A stretch of DNA of 20,447 nt from a virus: positions 1 through 20,447 of IMG/VR virus record IMGVR_UViG_3300049783_000235; one strand, 5' to 3'. Positions 7,139-13,719 of this stretch are shown here, piece by piece. Positions within the stretch are counted from its first letter, which is position 1, and each line of letters starts with the position of its first letter. Made by a program: the position numbers and the translations under genes. The notes beneath the pieces were generated by a model. It saw only the letters and a list, made by a program, of their open reading frames with translations, searched no databases and was not told where the DNA came from.

Positions 7139-8734
7139 CTAACTTCGTGAACGTATTTTAAAAGTTAATTTTCCTGAGTCGAGTTGATTGGTATATTTTA
7201 CCTGGGCACTCCATGCTGTTTCCAATTGGTTTAATGTTGCACTAAATTGCAAACTTGCACCTAATGAATCCAGTCCACTTATATCGTAATCATCCATAAT
7301 ACTAACGCTATTGCTCTCTCTGTTAACAAATACAGTCAAAGTTCCTGCTCTTGAAAACACTCGAGCGCCAACATCAGTTTTATACCAGTAGTCAATATCA
7401 AATGACTTAGTAGTATCTGCGGGCAATCTAAATAAAAGTTGCGGTGTGCCAATTTGGGCAAGGTCAACTTGTTCAGTGTATTCGTGTTCATAAAACGCAG
7501 GTCCTTCAACCTCTGGAATATATGGTTTAGTAACTATATATGCCTGATTAATACTTAAATTATACGTTCTATCAAACTCATTGTCAACTGAAATATTGCC
7601 TGATTCTCCAAATTTTATTATACTGTGAGCAACAGTTGCTTCACTGCCGCCATTGTTACCAACACTAGGACCAAATCTATTATTGATGCTAGAGTTACGT
7701 GTGCCATTTGCAATGTGAATTGCTTGTTGCTCTATCGTCTCAAAGTAACACTCTCTAATGTTGTTGTCGGTTGCGTTCGTTTGTCCGATTGTAGGTGTAA
7801 CACCTATTTCAATTGCCTTAGTAATGTTAAAGAACTTACATGAGTCAATTTCATTACGTGATATGTTGTGATCGCTTACTATCGCTTTACCTATAGAAAC
7901 AAACTCACAATCAATAAATCTATTGAATTCTGATCTTACAGCATTACTTTTACTTCTTATTTCAACAGCTGGATTAGTTGTTGAATTTGTTAATTTACTT
8001 CCTTCAAATTTTACATTTTCAAAGCGGCTATCACGACAGCTATTCAACTGTAGTAATTTTCCGTCATCTGATTCTGTTTGAAGTGTACAATCTTTAAATG
8101 AAACATATCTTGCACTGTTTGCATATGACATTGTAGGATCTGCATATATAGTAGCATTCACGCCATCATATGTTGTATCGCTTGATATAGTATCAAACAT
8201 TGTGATGTCGCCTGTCTTTATAAAGACAGTTTTCTCTTTGCCTGCGCCAACGATAGTTGCATATGGAGGTATTCTAATTGTTGAACTTATTCTGTATATC
8301 CCTGCTTCAACATGTAGTATTACTCTGCTCTGCGGGTTGTTACGTGTTGTGGGCTTTAAGTATAATTCGTATAATGCTTTCTGTAACTTTGTTGTAATAT
8401 CTGAGCCGTCACCTGTAATGCCAAATGATCTTACACTAACAATATCATCGAGTCTAGCATTAAGTGTGCGCTCTACAGCAACACCTATACCAGTATCAAT
8501 ACTACCCTTTTTATAAGAATATGTGCCTACTAGTTCGAACAAGTCATCATGCTCAGTAATTATCTTTGAATTACCTACTTGTGGTGCGCCTTCTGCGACA
8601 CTACCGTTACCTATGTAAAGTTCTTGTTCGTCAACAGCCCAGCCTAATTCTCCGCCAGCAAGTTGCGGGATGCCAGATCCTTGATTTGCTTGTCCTCTAC
8701 GGACTTGAATACGACTGATTTGTACTACGGCCAC
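7139..8734 (-). CDS. Tail fibre/tailspike with right-handed beta-helix
   Basis: This 531-residue protein starts at a GTG with GGAG 8 nt upstream. Residues 5-55 carry the short phage-fibre anchor pattern: IQVRRGQANQGSGIPQLAGGELGW-like residues, then ELYIGNGS, as in tropism-determinant N-terminal domains. Residues 100-130 read VRSFGITGDGSDITTKLQKAL, the start of the pectate-lyase-like beta-helix fold used by tailspikes. Many short N-x-I/F-x-x-C/F repeats follow to about residue 380. A beta-sandwich-like end domain covers about 410-531. No catalytic triad can be assigned by eye, so it may bind or cut a surface polysaccharide. It is probably the host-range protein and is driven by a CATAAATA promoter. 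Confidence 0.82.
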   Translation of the reverse strand: MAVVQISRIQVRRGQANQGSGIPQLAGGELGWAVDEQELYIGNGSVAEGAPQVGNSKIITEHDDLFELVGTYSYKKGSIDTGIGVAVERTLNARLDDIVSVRSFGITGDGSDITTKLQKALYELYLKPTTRNNPQSRVILHVEAGIYRISSTIRIPPYATIVGAGKEKTVFIKTGDITMFDTISSDTTYDGVNATIYADPTMSYANSARYVSFKDCTLQTESDDGKLLQLNSCRDSRFENVKFEGSKLTNSTTNPAVEIRSKSNAVRSEFNRFIDCEFVSIGKAIVSDHNISRNEIDSCKFFNITKAIEIGVTPTIGQTNATDNNIRECYFETIEQQAIHIANGTRNSSINNRFGPSVGNNGGSEATVAHSIIKFGESGNISVDNEFDRTYNLSINQAYIVTKPYIPEVEGPAFYEHEYTEQVDLAQIGTPQLLFRLPADTTKSFDIDYWYKTDVGARVFSRAGTLTVFVNRESNSVSIMDDYDISGLDSLGASLQFSATLNQLETAWSAQVKYTNQLDSGKLTFKIRSRS

Positions 8735-8763
8735 TATGCTCTCCTAAGTTAACTTCTATAATG

Positions 8764-8771
8764 TATTTATG
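8764..8771 (-). promoter_or_regulatory. T4-like late promoter variant (CATAAATA)
   Basis: CATAAATA on the minus strand lies 30 nt before the tail-fibre GTG start and overlaps the stop of the nuclease gene. Seven of eight bases match the T4 late octamer. Confidence 0.55.
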
Positions 8772-9447
8772 CTTGCTTCTCATAATACATTTCGCAACGC
8801 TTCCACCACTCTTGAGCCCATGCATCAAACTCGTCTGGCCATATATCAAACTGTTGATATTCTAAATCACGTGAACACATAAAGATATGTCCTTCACGTA
8901 TATCAGTGCCATGTACTTCGTTGTGTGCTAGTGCATAAGCCGTCATTTGTAGGTAGTAGTCATATACCCACTCAGGCTTCTTAGGTTTGTTAGTTTGCTT
9001 AAAGTCCATTATGCAAGGCTGTCCTTTGTATTGTCCTACAAGGTCAGTTGTTCCTGCATAGATACCTGGAACATATAAAGGAACTTCGCTTCCCCATATC
9101 TCATCTACATCACCCATTGCTTCATCGCGTATTACACATGCCATTGCGTGTGCTTTTTGTGCATATGGATTACTTCCACAAGTTGGCCATTCAGCAAACT
9201 CTATATAATCTTCTAGGTATTTGTGCATACGTGTGCCCACGCCAGCTGCTTCGGTTACAATCTCTTTTGCTTTTGCTTCGCCAACACGTTTGCGCCATGC
9301 GATTAAGTGTGACTTATCTTTTGTAGCGTCAAGTATAGTTGTTACACTTGCTACAGGTACACCACCTGGTGCGGCGTACTTACGTTTACCGTTTACTTCA
9401 ACACGTTTAAGTCGTTCGTATTTGTACTTCTCTATAATTAAGCTCAA
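8767..9447 (-). CDS. PD-(D/E)XK exonuclease, RecB/Cas4-like
   Basis: This 226-residue nuclease shows the RecB-family order: GVGTRMHKYLE with H75, E121 (GSEVPL), D135 (GTTDLVGQY), D148 and K150 (IMDFKQTNK), and Q167 with Tyr171 (YYLQMTAYA). These are the metal-binding and catalytic residues of the superfamily. No four-cysteine Fe-S cluster is visible, unlike true Cas4 or AddB. It starts at a TTG overlapping the nfu stop (TTGA), with a strong AAGGAG 8 nt upstream inside nfu, which supports this rare start and coupling to nfu. Likely roles are DNA end processing in recombination or replication, or breakdown of host DNA. Confidence 0.85.
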   Translation of the reverse strand: MSLIIEKYKYERLKRVEVNGKRKYAAPGGVPVASVTTILDATKDKSHLIAWRKRVGEAKAKEIVTEAAGVGTRMHKYLEDYIEFAEWPTCGSNPYAQKAHAMACVIRDEAMGDVDEIWGSEVPLYVPGIYAGTTDLVGQYKGQPCIMDFKQTNKPKKPEWVYDYYLQMTAYALAHNEVHGTDIREGHIFMCSRDLEYQQFDIWPDEFDAWAQEWWKRCEMYYEKQA

Positions 9448-9803
9448 TCTTTAGGCTCCTTTGGTAATTGTAAGTCTGTGTCATAGTCTTCTAAATGAAT
9501 ACGCTGCATGCCAAATGGATCTGACATGTATGGATCGACTCCTGAGTTTGGATCGTCTACTCCAACAACAGTTGTTACTTCGGGGATCATACCAGTAAGA
9601 GTTCTTTCAATGCCCTCTTTTAAAGTCATTGAAGACATAGCACAACCAGAACAAGCACCGCTCATTTCGAGTGTTACAACTCCGTCATTGTAATCAAGGT
9701 AATTTACTACGCCGCCGTGTCCTGCTACTGCTGGCTGAACATAAGTTTCTAATACTTGTTTAATATTTTCAACTATTGAATCATACGTGTTTTTATCAGT
9801 CAT
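9444..9803 (-). CDS. Nfu/NifU C-terminal-type Fe-S cluster carrier
   Basis: This 119-residue single Nfu domain has GHGGVVNYLDYNDGVVTLEM at about 29-48, then SGACSGCAMSSMTLKEGIE with the cluster-binding C51 and C54. The rest is a short acidic tail not typical of NfuA. The ATG at 9803 is chosen because GGAG lies before it and because the longer in-frame start at 9854 would fall in the promoter -35 box. The family passes 4Fe-4S clusters from the scaffold to target enzymes. A phage copy is an auxiliary metabolic gene, perhaps supporting host Fe-S enzymes during infection. A sigma70 promoter and a hairpin over the ribosome site control it. Confidence 0.9.
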   Translation of the reverse strand: MTDKNTYDSIVENIKQVLETYVQPAVAGHGGVVNYLDYNDGVVTLEMSGACSGCAMSSMTLKEGIERTLTGMIPEVTTVVGVDDPNSGVDPYMSDPFGMQRIHLEDYDTDLQLPKEPKD

Positions 9804-9849
9804 AAAAAAGCTCCTATTAGTGTATATAATAACACCAAATAAGAGCTTT
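9804..9849 (-). terminator. 12-bp stem with T6 tail: terminator and ribosome-site switch
   Basis: On the minus strand AAAGCTCTTATT (9838-9849) pairs with AATAGGAGCTTT (9807-9818), with one T-G wobble. A run of six T follows and then at once the nfu ATG. It ends transcripts coming from the structural gene upstream. The right arm holds the nfu ribosome site AGGAG, so read-through RNA would hide it. RNA starting at the promoter inside the hairpin would lack the left arm and leave the site free. Confidence 0.7.
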
Positions 9850-9854
9850 GTCAA
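9826..9854 (-). promoter_or_regulatory. Sigma70-type promoter for nfu
   Basis: TTGACA (9849-9854 on the complement), a 17-nt spacer and TATTAT (9826-9831) give a near-consensus promoter. The predicted start is near 9819, about 16 nt before the ATG and inside the loop of the hairpin described at 9804-9849. Confidence 0.75.
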
Positions 9855-9862
9855 CCGTTAAT

Positions 9863-10177
9863 TTAAAGTCCTGCGCCTACGTCTGTAGCGTTCTTAGCCA
9901 TATCACCGACAGTGTCAGCATTGCTTGGAGTAGTGCTACCTACTTGATCCATAGAGCTATCATTGATAGTTACACCTTGTGGATCAAACTTAACTAACTT
10001 TTGGAGTTGTGGATTGTTATCGTAGGTTGCTTTAAATGAATTGTAATCAAACTGTGGTACACCAGCTTTTTTCATATAGCCATTAAGTTTGTTCCACGTA
10101 ATAGTGGTGCCAGGCTTAATTGTTTTGATTATTTGTACTAGTGTACCAGACTCGTCTAATGCTTCGGCTATTTTAGC
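9863..10177 (-). CDS. Frameshift-encoded C-terminal domain (-1 frame)
   Basis: This is an open frame of 104 codons with no ATG or ribosome site at its beginning. It runs on in the -1 frame from the slippery site at the end of the 10168-10929 gene. It reads AKIAEALDESGTLVQIIKTIK, then PGTTITWNKLNGYMKKAGVP, a coherent soluble domain, then FDYNSFKATYDNNPQLQKLV and a polar Ser/Asp/Asn-rich tail ending DVGAGL. An internal ATG at 10075 would give 70 residues but has no good ribosome site and would cut the domain. The best reading is a 355-residue fusion made by -1 frameshifting. The alternative is a one-base deletion, real or from sequencing, in a run of nine A. Confidence 0.6.
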   Translation of the reverse strand, partial: AKIAEALDESGTLVQIIKTIKPGTTITWNKLNGYMKKAGVPQFDYNSFKATYDNNPQLQKLVKFDPQGVTINDSSMDQVGSTTPSNADTVGDMAKNATDVGAGL

Positions 10178-10929
10178 TTTTTTTTTGAACGCTGTACACT
10201 TTCACGCTTTTCTCTGCCAGCTTCTTCTTCGCCGCCTGCAGCTGCGTCATCAGCACCAAAGTCATCGCCCATGTCGTCCATACCATCTACTGGCTCATCA
10301 ACACCTGGCTCTAACTCATCAGTTGGTTCCATGTCACCGCCTAAGTCGTCCATGCCATCATCGCCCATTGGCTCTTGCATATCGCCTTCGCCTGTTAGCA
10401 TACCAACACCACTAGTAAGTGCAGCTCGTGTGCCTTCCATTTCAGCATATAGTTGCTCTAGTGCAGGCTTAATTGTATTAGTAAATGACTCAGCAGCTTC
10501 GCTACCCATTTCATCTCTAATAGCATCTGCAAGTTCTAGCATTGACTCAGTTTGCATTTCTGCTGTGTCTTCCATCCAACCCGTAACACGGTCTACCATG
10601 TCTTTAGCAGCCATTACTAGTTCAGCTTTATCTTCTTCGCCTTCAGTAAGTGTTGATTCGATCATTGGTTCGTCAATGTCAGCTCTTTCGCTAATCTCAG
10701 CATTTAAAACATCTAGGAAAAGTTTTGACTTTTGGTATGCTGGATTTTGAGTTGAATTAAAACTTTCTTTAGTTTCAACTTGACTAAGTGATGTTCTTAG
10801 TTTATTCTGTGCATCTTGAAGTTGCCCTAGTGTAAACTCTTCTAAGTTTAGACGCTGGCCAAACTTCTTAGCAAGGCTTTCGTTCAAGCCTTTTGCTGTA
10901 ATTGGTTTTGAAATTTCTCTTATATTCAT
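10168..10929 (-). CDS. Acidic structural-type protein (pre-frameshift product)
   Basis: The zero-frame product is 253 residues. It starts MNIREISKPITAKGLNESLA and has a helical middle (about 25-165) with conserved-looking QNPAYQKSKLFLDVLNAEI and MVDRVTGWMEDTAEMQTESM. A long Asp/Glu/Gly/Met-rich linker follows (about 180-235). The end is basic: AGREKRESVQRSKKKLK. Helical plus acidic low-complexity composition resembles phage scaffold or core proteins, and I recall similar marine-phage virion proteins. The start peptide shares its form with six nearby genes (see findings). A GATAAATA promoter lies 36 nt upstream and the ribosome site is AGGAAAG. The zero frame ends four codons after a run of nine A, where a -1 slip would extend it by 104 residues. 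Confidence 0.8.
   Translation of the reverse strand: MNIREISKPITAKGLNESLAKKFGQRLNLEEFTLGQLQDAQNKLRTSLSQVETKESFNSTQNPAYQKSKLFLDVLNAEISERADIDEPMIESTLTEGEEDKAELVMAAKDMVDRVTGWMEDTAEMQTESMLELADAIRDEMGSEAAESFTNTIKPALEQLYAEMEGTRAALTSGVGMLTGEGDMQEPMGDDGMDDLGGDMEPTDELEPGVDEPVDGMDDMGDDFGADDAAAGGEEEAGREKRESVQRSKKKLK
10177..10183 (-). promoter_or_regulatory. A AAA AAG slippery heptamer (-1 frameshift site)
   Basis: In zero-frame phase the minus strand reads A-AAA-AAG, the efficient bacterial -1 slippery sequence known from dnaX, inside a run of nine A. A small stem GCTA-AAA-TAGC follows directly, and the zero-frame stop lies three codons on. No clear Shine-Dalgarno stimulator is seen at the dnaX spacing. 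Confidence 0.55.
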
Positions 10930-10964
10930 TGTTCAACTTTCCTAAATGTTGTTCTTTGTATATT

Positions 10965-10972
10965 TATTTATC
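10965..10972 (-). promoter_or_regulatory. T4-like late promoter variant (GATAAATA)
   Basis: GATAAATA on the minus strand, 36 nt before the ATG at 10929 and just past the stop of the 10975-11403 gene. Confidence 0.6.
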
Positions 10973-10974
10973 AT

Positions 10975-11403
10975 TTAACACAGTATTAGTTCGTCCAACT
11001 GATCTTTGGCGTCCTGTGCTAATGAGTAGCTTATATCGAATCTAGTTTCTAAAACATCGTACTTAGATCCGTCCGTTGTTCGTTTCATTCCGTGATTGTA
11101 AAAAACACAATCCTGGTAATGTTTACTTAATATATCATCTAACTTTTCTACAGTTCTAACTAAACTTCCTGTTTCATCGTTTGCGTTTACTTTTGCAAAC
11201 GCTATGGCACTAGTTTTAGCAAAGAACTTACCTGCTTGTATATTTTCTGCTACATCATATACTAACCAAACACCTGCCTTCTTACTAAATCTAACAACGT
11301 AGTTTCTAATACGTATTGAGTTGCCTTTCACCACCGGGAGCGGGTACTCTTTTAACTTGTTGTTAATTAAATTTTCTAGTTGACTAGCTAAATTTGAACT
11401 CAT
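10975..11403 (-). CDS. Unknown soluble protein of the structural block
   Basis: This 142-residue protein starts MSSNLASQLENLINNKLKEY. An early segment NSIRIRNYVVRFSKKAGVWLVYD forms beta strands, then AGKFFAKTSAIAFAKVNAN, then a helical SLVRTVEKLDDILSKHYQD. The C-terminal part is helical and ends LDELILC. No catalytic motif or membrane segment is seen. It overlaps the preceding gene by 20 nt, so it is translated with it, and it is the last gene before the next late promoter. The RNYVVRF...GVWLVYD...FAKTSAIAFAK pattern looks like a conserved phage protein, but I cannot name it. Confidence 0.75.
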   Translation of the reverse strand: MSSNLASQLENLINNKLKEYPLPVVKGNSIRIRNYVVRFSKKAGVWLVYDVAENIQAGKFFAKTSAIAFAKVNANDETGSLVRTVEKLDDILSKHYQDCVFYNHGMKRTTDGSKYDVLETRFDISYSLAQDAKDQLDELILC

Positions 11404-11596
11404 TCTGCACCACCATTACTATGTTGTCTCGAAGTACTTTACTTACAAGACTTTTCCTTATCAAGTTCTCAATTATGACTTGCTCTCTAGGAGAAAAGCC
11501 TTGTAGAGGTTGCACAGGGTTTACTTTATCTAATACCTCTGCTTCCTCGTTTGACAGAGCTATACTAAAGCTCTGAATTAACTCGTTTAGTTTCAT
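11384..11596 (-). CDS. Small unknown protein, possible winged-helix-like
   Basis: This 70-residue protein begins with MKLNELIQSFSIALSNEE. Its core SPREQVIIENLIRKSLVSKV predicts two adjacent helices, and the VMVVQNE end predicts a strand. That order would suit a small winged helix, but this is weak. The start peptide MKLNEL fits the shared tag of the block. The ATG overlaps the stop of the 11593 gene by four bases (ATGA), and the end overlaps the next gene by 20 nt. Confidence 0.75.
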   Translation of the reverse strand: MKLNELIQSFSIALSNEEAEVLDKVNPVQPLQGFSPREQVIIENLIRKSLVSKVLRDNIVMVVQNEFKFS

Positions 11597-11850
11597 TGTG
11601 GTGCAACAACTACCTTGTCACCTCTTTTGGCTTGGGTAGCCGGATTGGGTTTTTGACCAGGTTGCTGTTTCTTTGTCATTGTGACCTTTTTGGTCTTTGG
11701 ATCTTTTTGTAATGCACTAGGATTCTTCTTTAGGTCAATCATTGTTTTGGTGCCATCACCATGATCAATCTCTGCGGAAGTGCCAGGCTTAAGGTTTTTG
11801 ATGATTGCAGGCTTTGTGCCTTGCATTTCTGTTATTTCATTAATTCTCAT
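11593..11850 (-). CDS. Small Lys-rich unknown protein with shared start tag
   Basis: This 85-residue protein begins MRINEITEMQGTKPAIIKNL. A short beta-rich region follows (PGTSAEIDHGDGTKTMIDL), then a Lys/Gln/Pro-rich disordered stretch with many KK pairs, and a VVVAPQ end. AGGA precedes the ATG and the stop overlaps the next gene by four bases. Composition and tag suggest a packaged or virion-associated protein; no function is visible. Confidence 0.72.
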   Translation of the reverse strand: MRINEITEMQGTKPAIIKNLKPGTSAEIDHGDGTKTMIDLKKNPSALQKDPKTKKVTMTKKQQPGQKPNPATQAKRGDKVVVAPQ

Positions 11851-11851
11851 T

Positions 11852-12172
11852 TTATATCCTTTTTGCCTTAGACTTCTTACGGTTGGTCCGCATGCTAATA
11901 TTTACTTTTGGCAATCTGCGTGAAGCAGGATTTGCTCTTTTGGTTCTTGCTGTTTTAACAGCTTGGCGTTTTGCGCCTGCTCTCTTTACTTTCTTAAGTG
12001 TTGTTGCTTTCTTAATATTCTTTGGTGCTGTACACGTTGCCATCTTTGCAACAATGCGTCCTTTACGTGGACCACTACTACATCTATATTTACGAGTACT
12101 CTGGTTACCTGAACGTCCATAAATGGATGTTGCACCTTCGTCTATTACTGTTGTCAACTCTCTCAAGTACAT
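11852..12172 (-). CDS. Highly basic protein, tandem paralogue A
   Basis: This 106-residue protein is very rich in Arg and Lys. It begins MYLRELTTVIDEGATSIYGR, then carries the core RKYRCSSGPRKGRIVAKMAT-C, also found in the next gene upstream (RKFRCTGGIRHGRIVSNIAQ-C). A basic tail follows with KRANPASRR and RTNRKKSKAKRI. The shared order is R-K-aromatic-R-C, then GRIV, then C, then IKK and LK, so the two genes are a tandem duplication. The two Cys could pair or bind metal. High charge suggests contact with packaged DNA. The ATG overlaps the upstream stop by one base. I recall similar basic proteins in marine T4-like phages. Confidence 0.75.
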   Translation of the reverse strand: MYLRELTTVIDEGATSIYGRSGNQSTRKYRCSSGPRKGRIVAKMATCTAPKNIKKATTLKKVKRAGAKRQAVKTARTKRANPASRRLPKVNISMRTNRKKSKAKRI

Positions 12173-12477
12173 TAGATTCTCTTCGCCTTACCTGCTCTGT
12201 TGAGCTGTGCTACTCTACGACTTGCTGAATTAGTACGTTTAGTCTTACGTGCTTTACGTGACATCTTAGAACCTAGTCTTGCTTTTGTAACTTTAAGCTT
12301 CAAACGTTTCTTTATGTCAGGTCTTGCAAAGCATTGTGCAATGTTAGACACAATACGTCCATGACGTATGCCTCCAGTGCATCTAAACTTACGAACAACT
12401 TTGTTGCCGCGTTTAGCCCAAGCCATTTTGGCTTCAGCTAGTTCGTCATGCGGTAAGGTAATCTCTCTCAATAACAT
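12172..12477 (-). CDS. Highly basic protein, tandem paralogue B
   Basis: This 101-residue protein begins MLLREITLPHDELAEAKMAW and carries the same core as its neighbour, with Cys residues in RKFRC and IAQC. A Lys/Arg tail follows that includes RKARKTKRTNSASRR and ends AGKAKRI, matching TKRANPASRR...KAKRI in the other copy. No ribosome site is visible before the ATG, and a late-type octamer lies only 6 nt upstream. Initiation may therefore be unusual or leaderless. No earlier start exists in this frame because a stop lies eight codons upstream. Confidence 0.72.
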   Translation of the reverse strand: MLLREITLPHDELAEAKMAWAKRGNKVVRKFRCTGGIRHGRIVSNIAQCFARPDIKKRLKLKVTKARLGSKMSRKARKTKRTNSASRRVAQLNRAGKAKRI

Positions 12478-12482
12478 ACAGT

Positions 12483-12490
12483 TATTTAGT
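12483..12490 (-). promoter_or_regulatory. Possible late promoter variant (ACTAAATA)
   Basis: ACTAAATA on the minus strand only 6 nt before the ATG at 12477. If used, the mRNA would begin at or next to the start codon. Confidence 0.3.
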
Positions 12491-12493
12491 TGA

Positions 12494-12724
12494 TTAATTA
12501 ACGTTTAATAGTATTACGATTATTGTTGATAATAAGCCAGCTACGATTGTGCCAGCTGTTCCGATAAGCACTTTAGTCATTGACTTTTGACCTTCTGTGA
12601 TATCTCTGTGCAGGTGATCTACTTTTTCTTCGATCTTTGTAAGACGCCCTTCAAGTTGTTCATATCTTGCTTGACATAAATCAACGTGTGCTTCTAAATT
12701 CTTCTTTTCTAAGGCAGTTGCCAT
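12494..12724 (-). CDS. Coiled-coil plus C-terminal membrane anchor protein
   Basis: Taken from the ATG at 12724, the product is 76 residues. This start has GGAG 9 nt upstream, while the longer reading needs a TTG at 12751. Residues 5-50 form a heptad-like coiled coil (RYEQLEGRLTKIEEKVDHLH), and residues 55-75 form one membrane span (VLIGTAGTIVAGLLSTIIVILL). This layout, a short coiled coil followed by a tail anchor, resembles XhlA-type holin-associated proteins and other small phage lysis accessories. The sequence match is only at the level of topology. A GATAAATA promoter lies about 100 nt upstream. Confidence 0.72.
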   Translation of the reverse strand: MATALEKKNLEAHVDLCQARYEQLEGRLTKIEEKVDHLHRDITEGQKSMTKVLIGTAGTIVAGLLSTIIVILLNVN

Positions 12725-12825
12725 TATTTCTTCTCCGTTATCTCTGCTCAAGAGTGTTGTTAAGTAAACCTGTAGTTTGCCTTAAAATAAGATTAAATAA
12801 ATTGCCTTGTTTGCCTATACACTTT

Positions 12826-12833
12826 TATTTATC
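12826..12833 (-). promoter_or_regulatory. T4-like late promoter variant (GATAAATA)
   Basis: GATAAATA on the minus strand overlaps the TGA stop of the 12832 gene and serves the coiled-coil protein. The leader is about 100 nt. Confidence 0.5.
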
Positions 12834-13230
12834 ATACTTTTAGAAAAACGATATTATTATAACGTGAATTTGCTGTCTGAAATATCGGTTTTTTAAATGT
12901 AGCTGTCTCGCTTAAATTATTAATAAAAGGTACTAAGTTATAGTCTGCTGTTAACAGTTCTAAGTCAACGCCGCCCTCACGCTCTATTTCAAATTCTACA
13001 GTCCACACAGTATGTTTACCAGTAAACTCTTTTCCAAACACTTTGGTATCTTCTTCTGTAGATGTTACTACAACAGATACAGGATTGCTTCTTAAGCCCA
13101 ATGTATTAAGCATAGTCATATAGTTTTGATGTTGCTTATACATGTAACTATCTTCTGTCCTACGTGCATGTGTAGGTGTAATGTCAACAAGTGTTTTTAA
13201 TTGGAATCTCATACTATTACTTATAGCCAT
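12832..13230 (-). CDS. Unknown protein of the structural block; start uncertain
   Basis: The product is 132 residues from the ATG at 13230 or 126 from the ATG at 13212. It reads MRFQLKTLVDITPTHARRTE, later LGLRSNPVSVVVTS, and a central beta-rich GKHTVWTVEFEIEREGGVDL. I recall similar short proteins with an F/YQLKTLVDIT start in marine T4-like phages, which would favour 13212. The first ATG follows directly on the T-run of a strong terminator and has no ribosome site. A TATAAGTA octamer lies between the two ATGs. If that promoter is real, only the second ATG can be used from it, with almost no leader. The ending FQTANSRYNNIVFLKV is beta-like. Confidence 0.72.
   Translation of the reverse strand: MAISNSMRFQLKTLVDITPTHARRTEDSYMYKQHQNYMTMLNTLGLRSNPVSVVVTSTEEDTKVFGKEFTGKHTVWTVEFEIEREGGVDLELLTADYNLVPFINNLSETATFKKPIFQTANSRYNNIVFLKV
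13218..13225 (-). promoter_or_regulatory. Possible late promoter variant (TATAAGTA)
   Basis: TATAAGTA on the minus strand has one mismatch to TATAAATA and stands directly after the terminator at 13231-13264, as true promoters do at 530 and 1175. It lies inside the longer reading of the gene. Confidence 0.4.
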
Positions 13231-13264
13231 AAAAAAAGGGTCCAGTAAAAACTGAACCCTTTTA
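13231..13264 (-). terminator. Strong rho-independent terminator
   Basis: On the minus strand GGGTTCAGT pairs with ACTGGACCC, with one G-T wobble and a short T loop, followed by seven T. It ends the unit of the 13320-13694 gene and abuts the next ATG. Confidence 0.88.
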
Positions 13265-13297
13265 GTGTGACGCCTGCCTTAACGGCCGTATATCACG

Positions 13298-13316
13298 ATT
13301 CTAAGGTAGTTAGAAT
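13298..13316 (-). other. 3' stem-loop after the stop codon
   Basis: ATTCTAA/TTAGAAT forms a 7-bp stem with a 5-base loop directly behind the stop at 13320. It has no T-run, and a real terminator follows 35 nt later. It may stabilise the 3' end of an abundant mRNA. Confidence 0.5.
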
Positions 13317-13319
13317 TTA

Positions 13320-13694
13320 TTAAGCTAAGTCGCCTGCTGTTAATGTGATAGCTGCTACTGTTGAAGTTACACCAGTTGCTGTATCAATTAATGCTTTAGC
13401 GGCTGCTGCTACGTCTATATCGTCGTTGCCGTCGATGTAAGCATTAGCTGTTGCTGCGTCTACAGCTACTACTACGACATTATTTGCTCTTTCACCAATG
13501 TGTACAATTGACATTTGAGTCTGTAGTGCTGAAACTGCTTTTGAAAGGTTACCCTGTGTAAAAGCTGCTACGCCGTCTGCAGATGCTGTATCTGCTGTTG
13601 CTACGTTTGTACCTGTAATTTTAAGGAATATTGGATCATATCCGTAAAAACTATCTGATACTGTTAAACCATGTACTTTTGCTTGTGTTGCCAT
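13320..13694 (-). CDS. Ala/Thr/Val-rich probable abundant virion protein
   Basis: This 124-residue protein is mostly Ala, Thr, Val, Asp and Gly, without cysteine or tryptophan. It starts MATQAKVHGLTVSDSFYGYD and has segments such as ASADGVAAFTQGNLSKAVSA and RANNVVVVAVDAATANAYID. The composition resembles small capsid-decoration or fibre proteins, but I do not recognise a family. The gene is monocistronic: a terminator stands upstream at 13800-13822, a promoter-like GCTAAATA at 13784, a leader with two hairpins, a ribosome site AGGAG, then a 3' stem-loop and a strong terminator. This layout suits a strongly expressed late protein. Confidence 0.75.
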   Translation of the reverse strand: MATQAKVHGLTVSDSFYGYDPIFLKITGTNVATADTASADGVAAFTQGNLSKAVSALQTQMSIVHIGERANNVVVVAVDAATANAYIDGNDDIDVAAAAKALIDTATGVTSTVAAITLTAGDLA

Positions 13695-13719
13695 TTTATT
13701 TCTCCTGTTATATAAAATT

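Noticed and set aside
9804-9854. Longer Nfu reading from the ATG at 9854
   Set aside because: That ATG lies in the -35 box, and the added residues do not fit the Nfu domain.
10271-10750. 159-codon plus-strand open frame opposite the acidic structural-type gene
   Set aside because: It is Ser/Pro-rich low-complexity sequence, the mirror of an Asp/Glu/Ser/Thr-rich coding strand, with no ribosome site.
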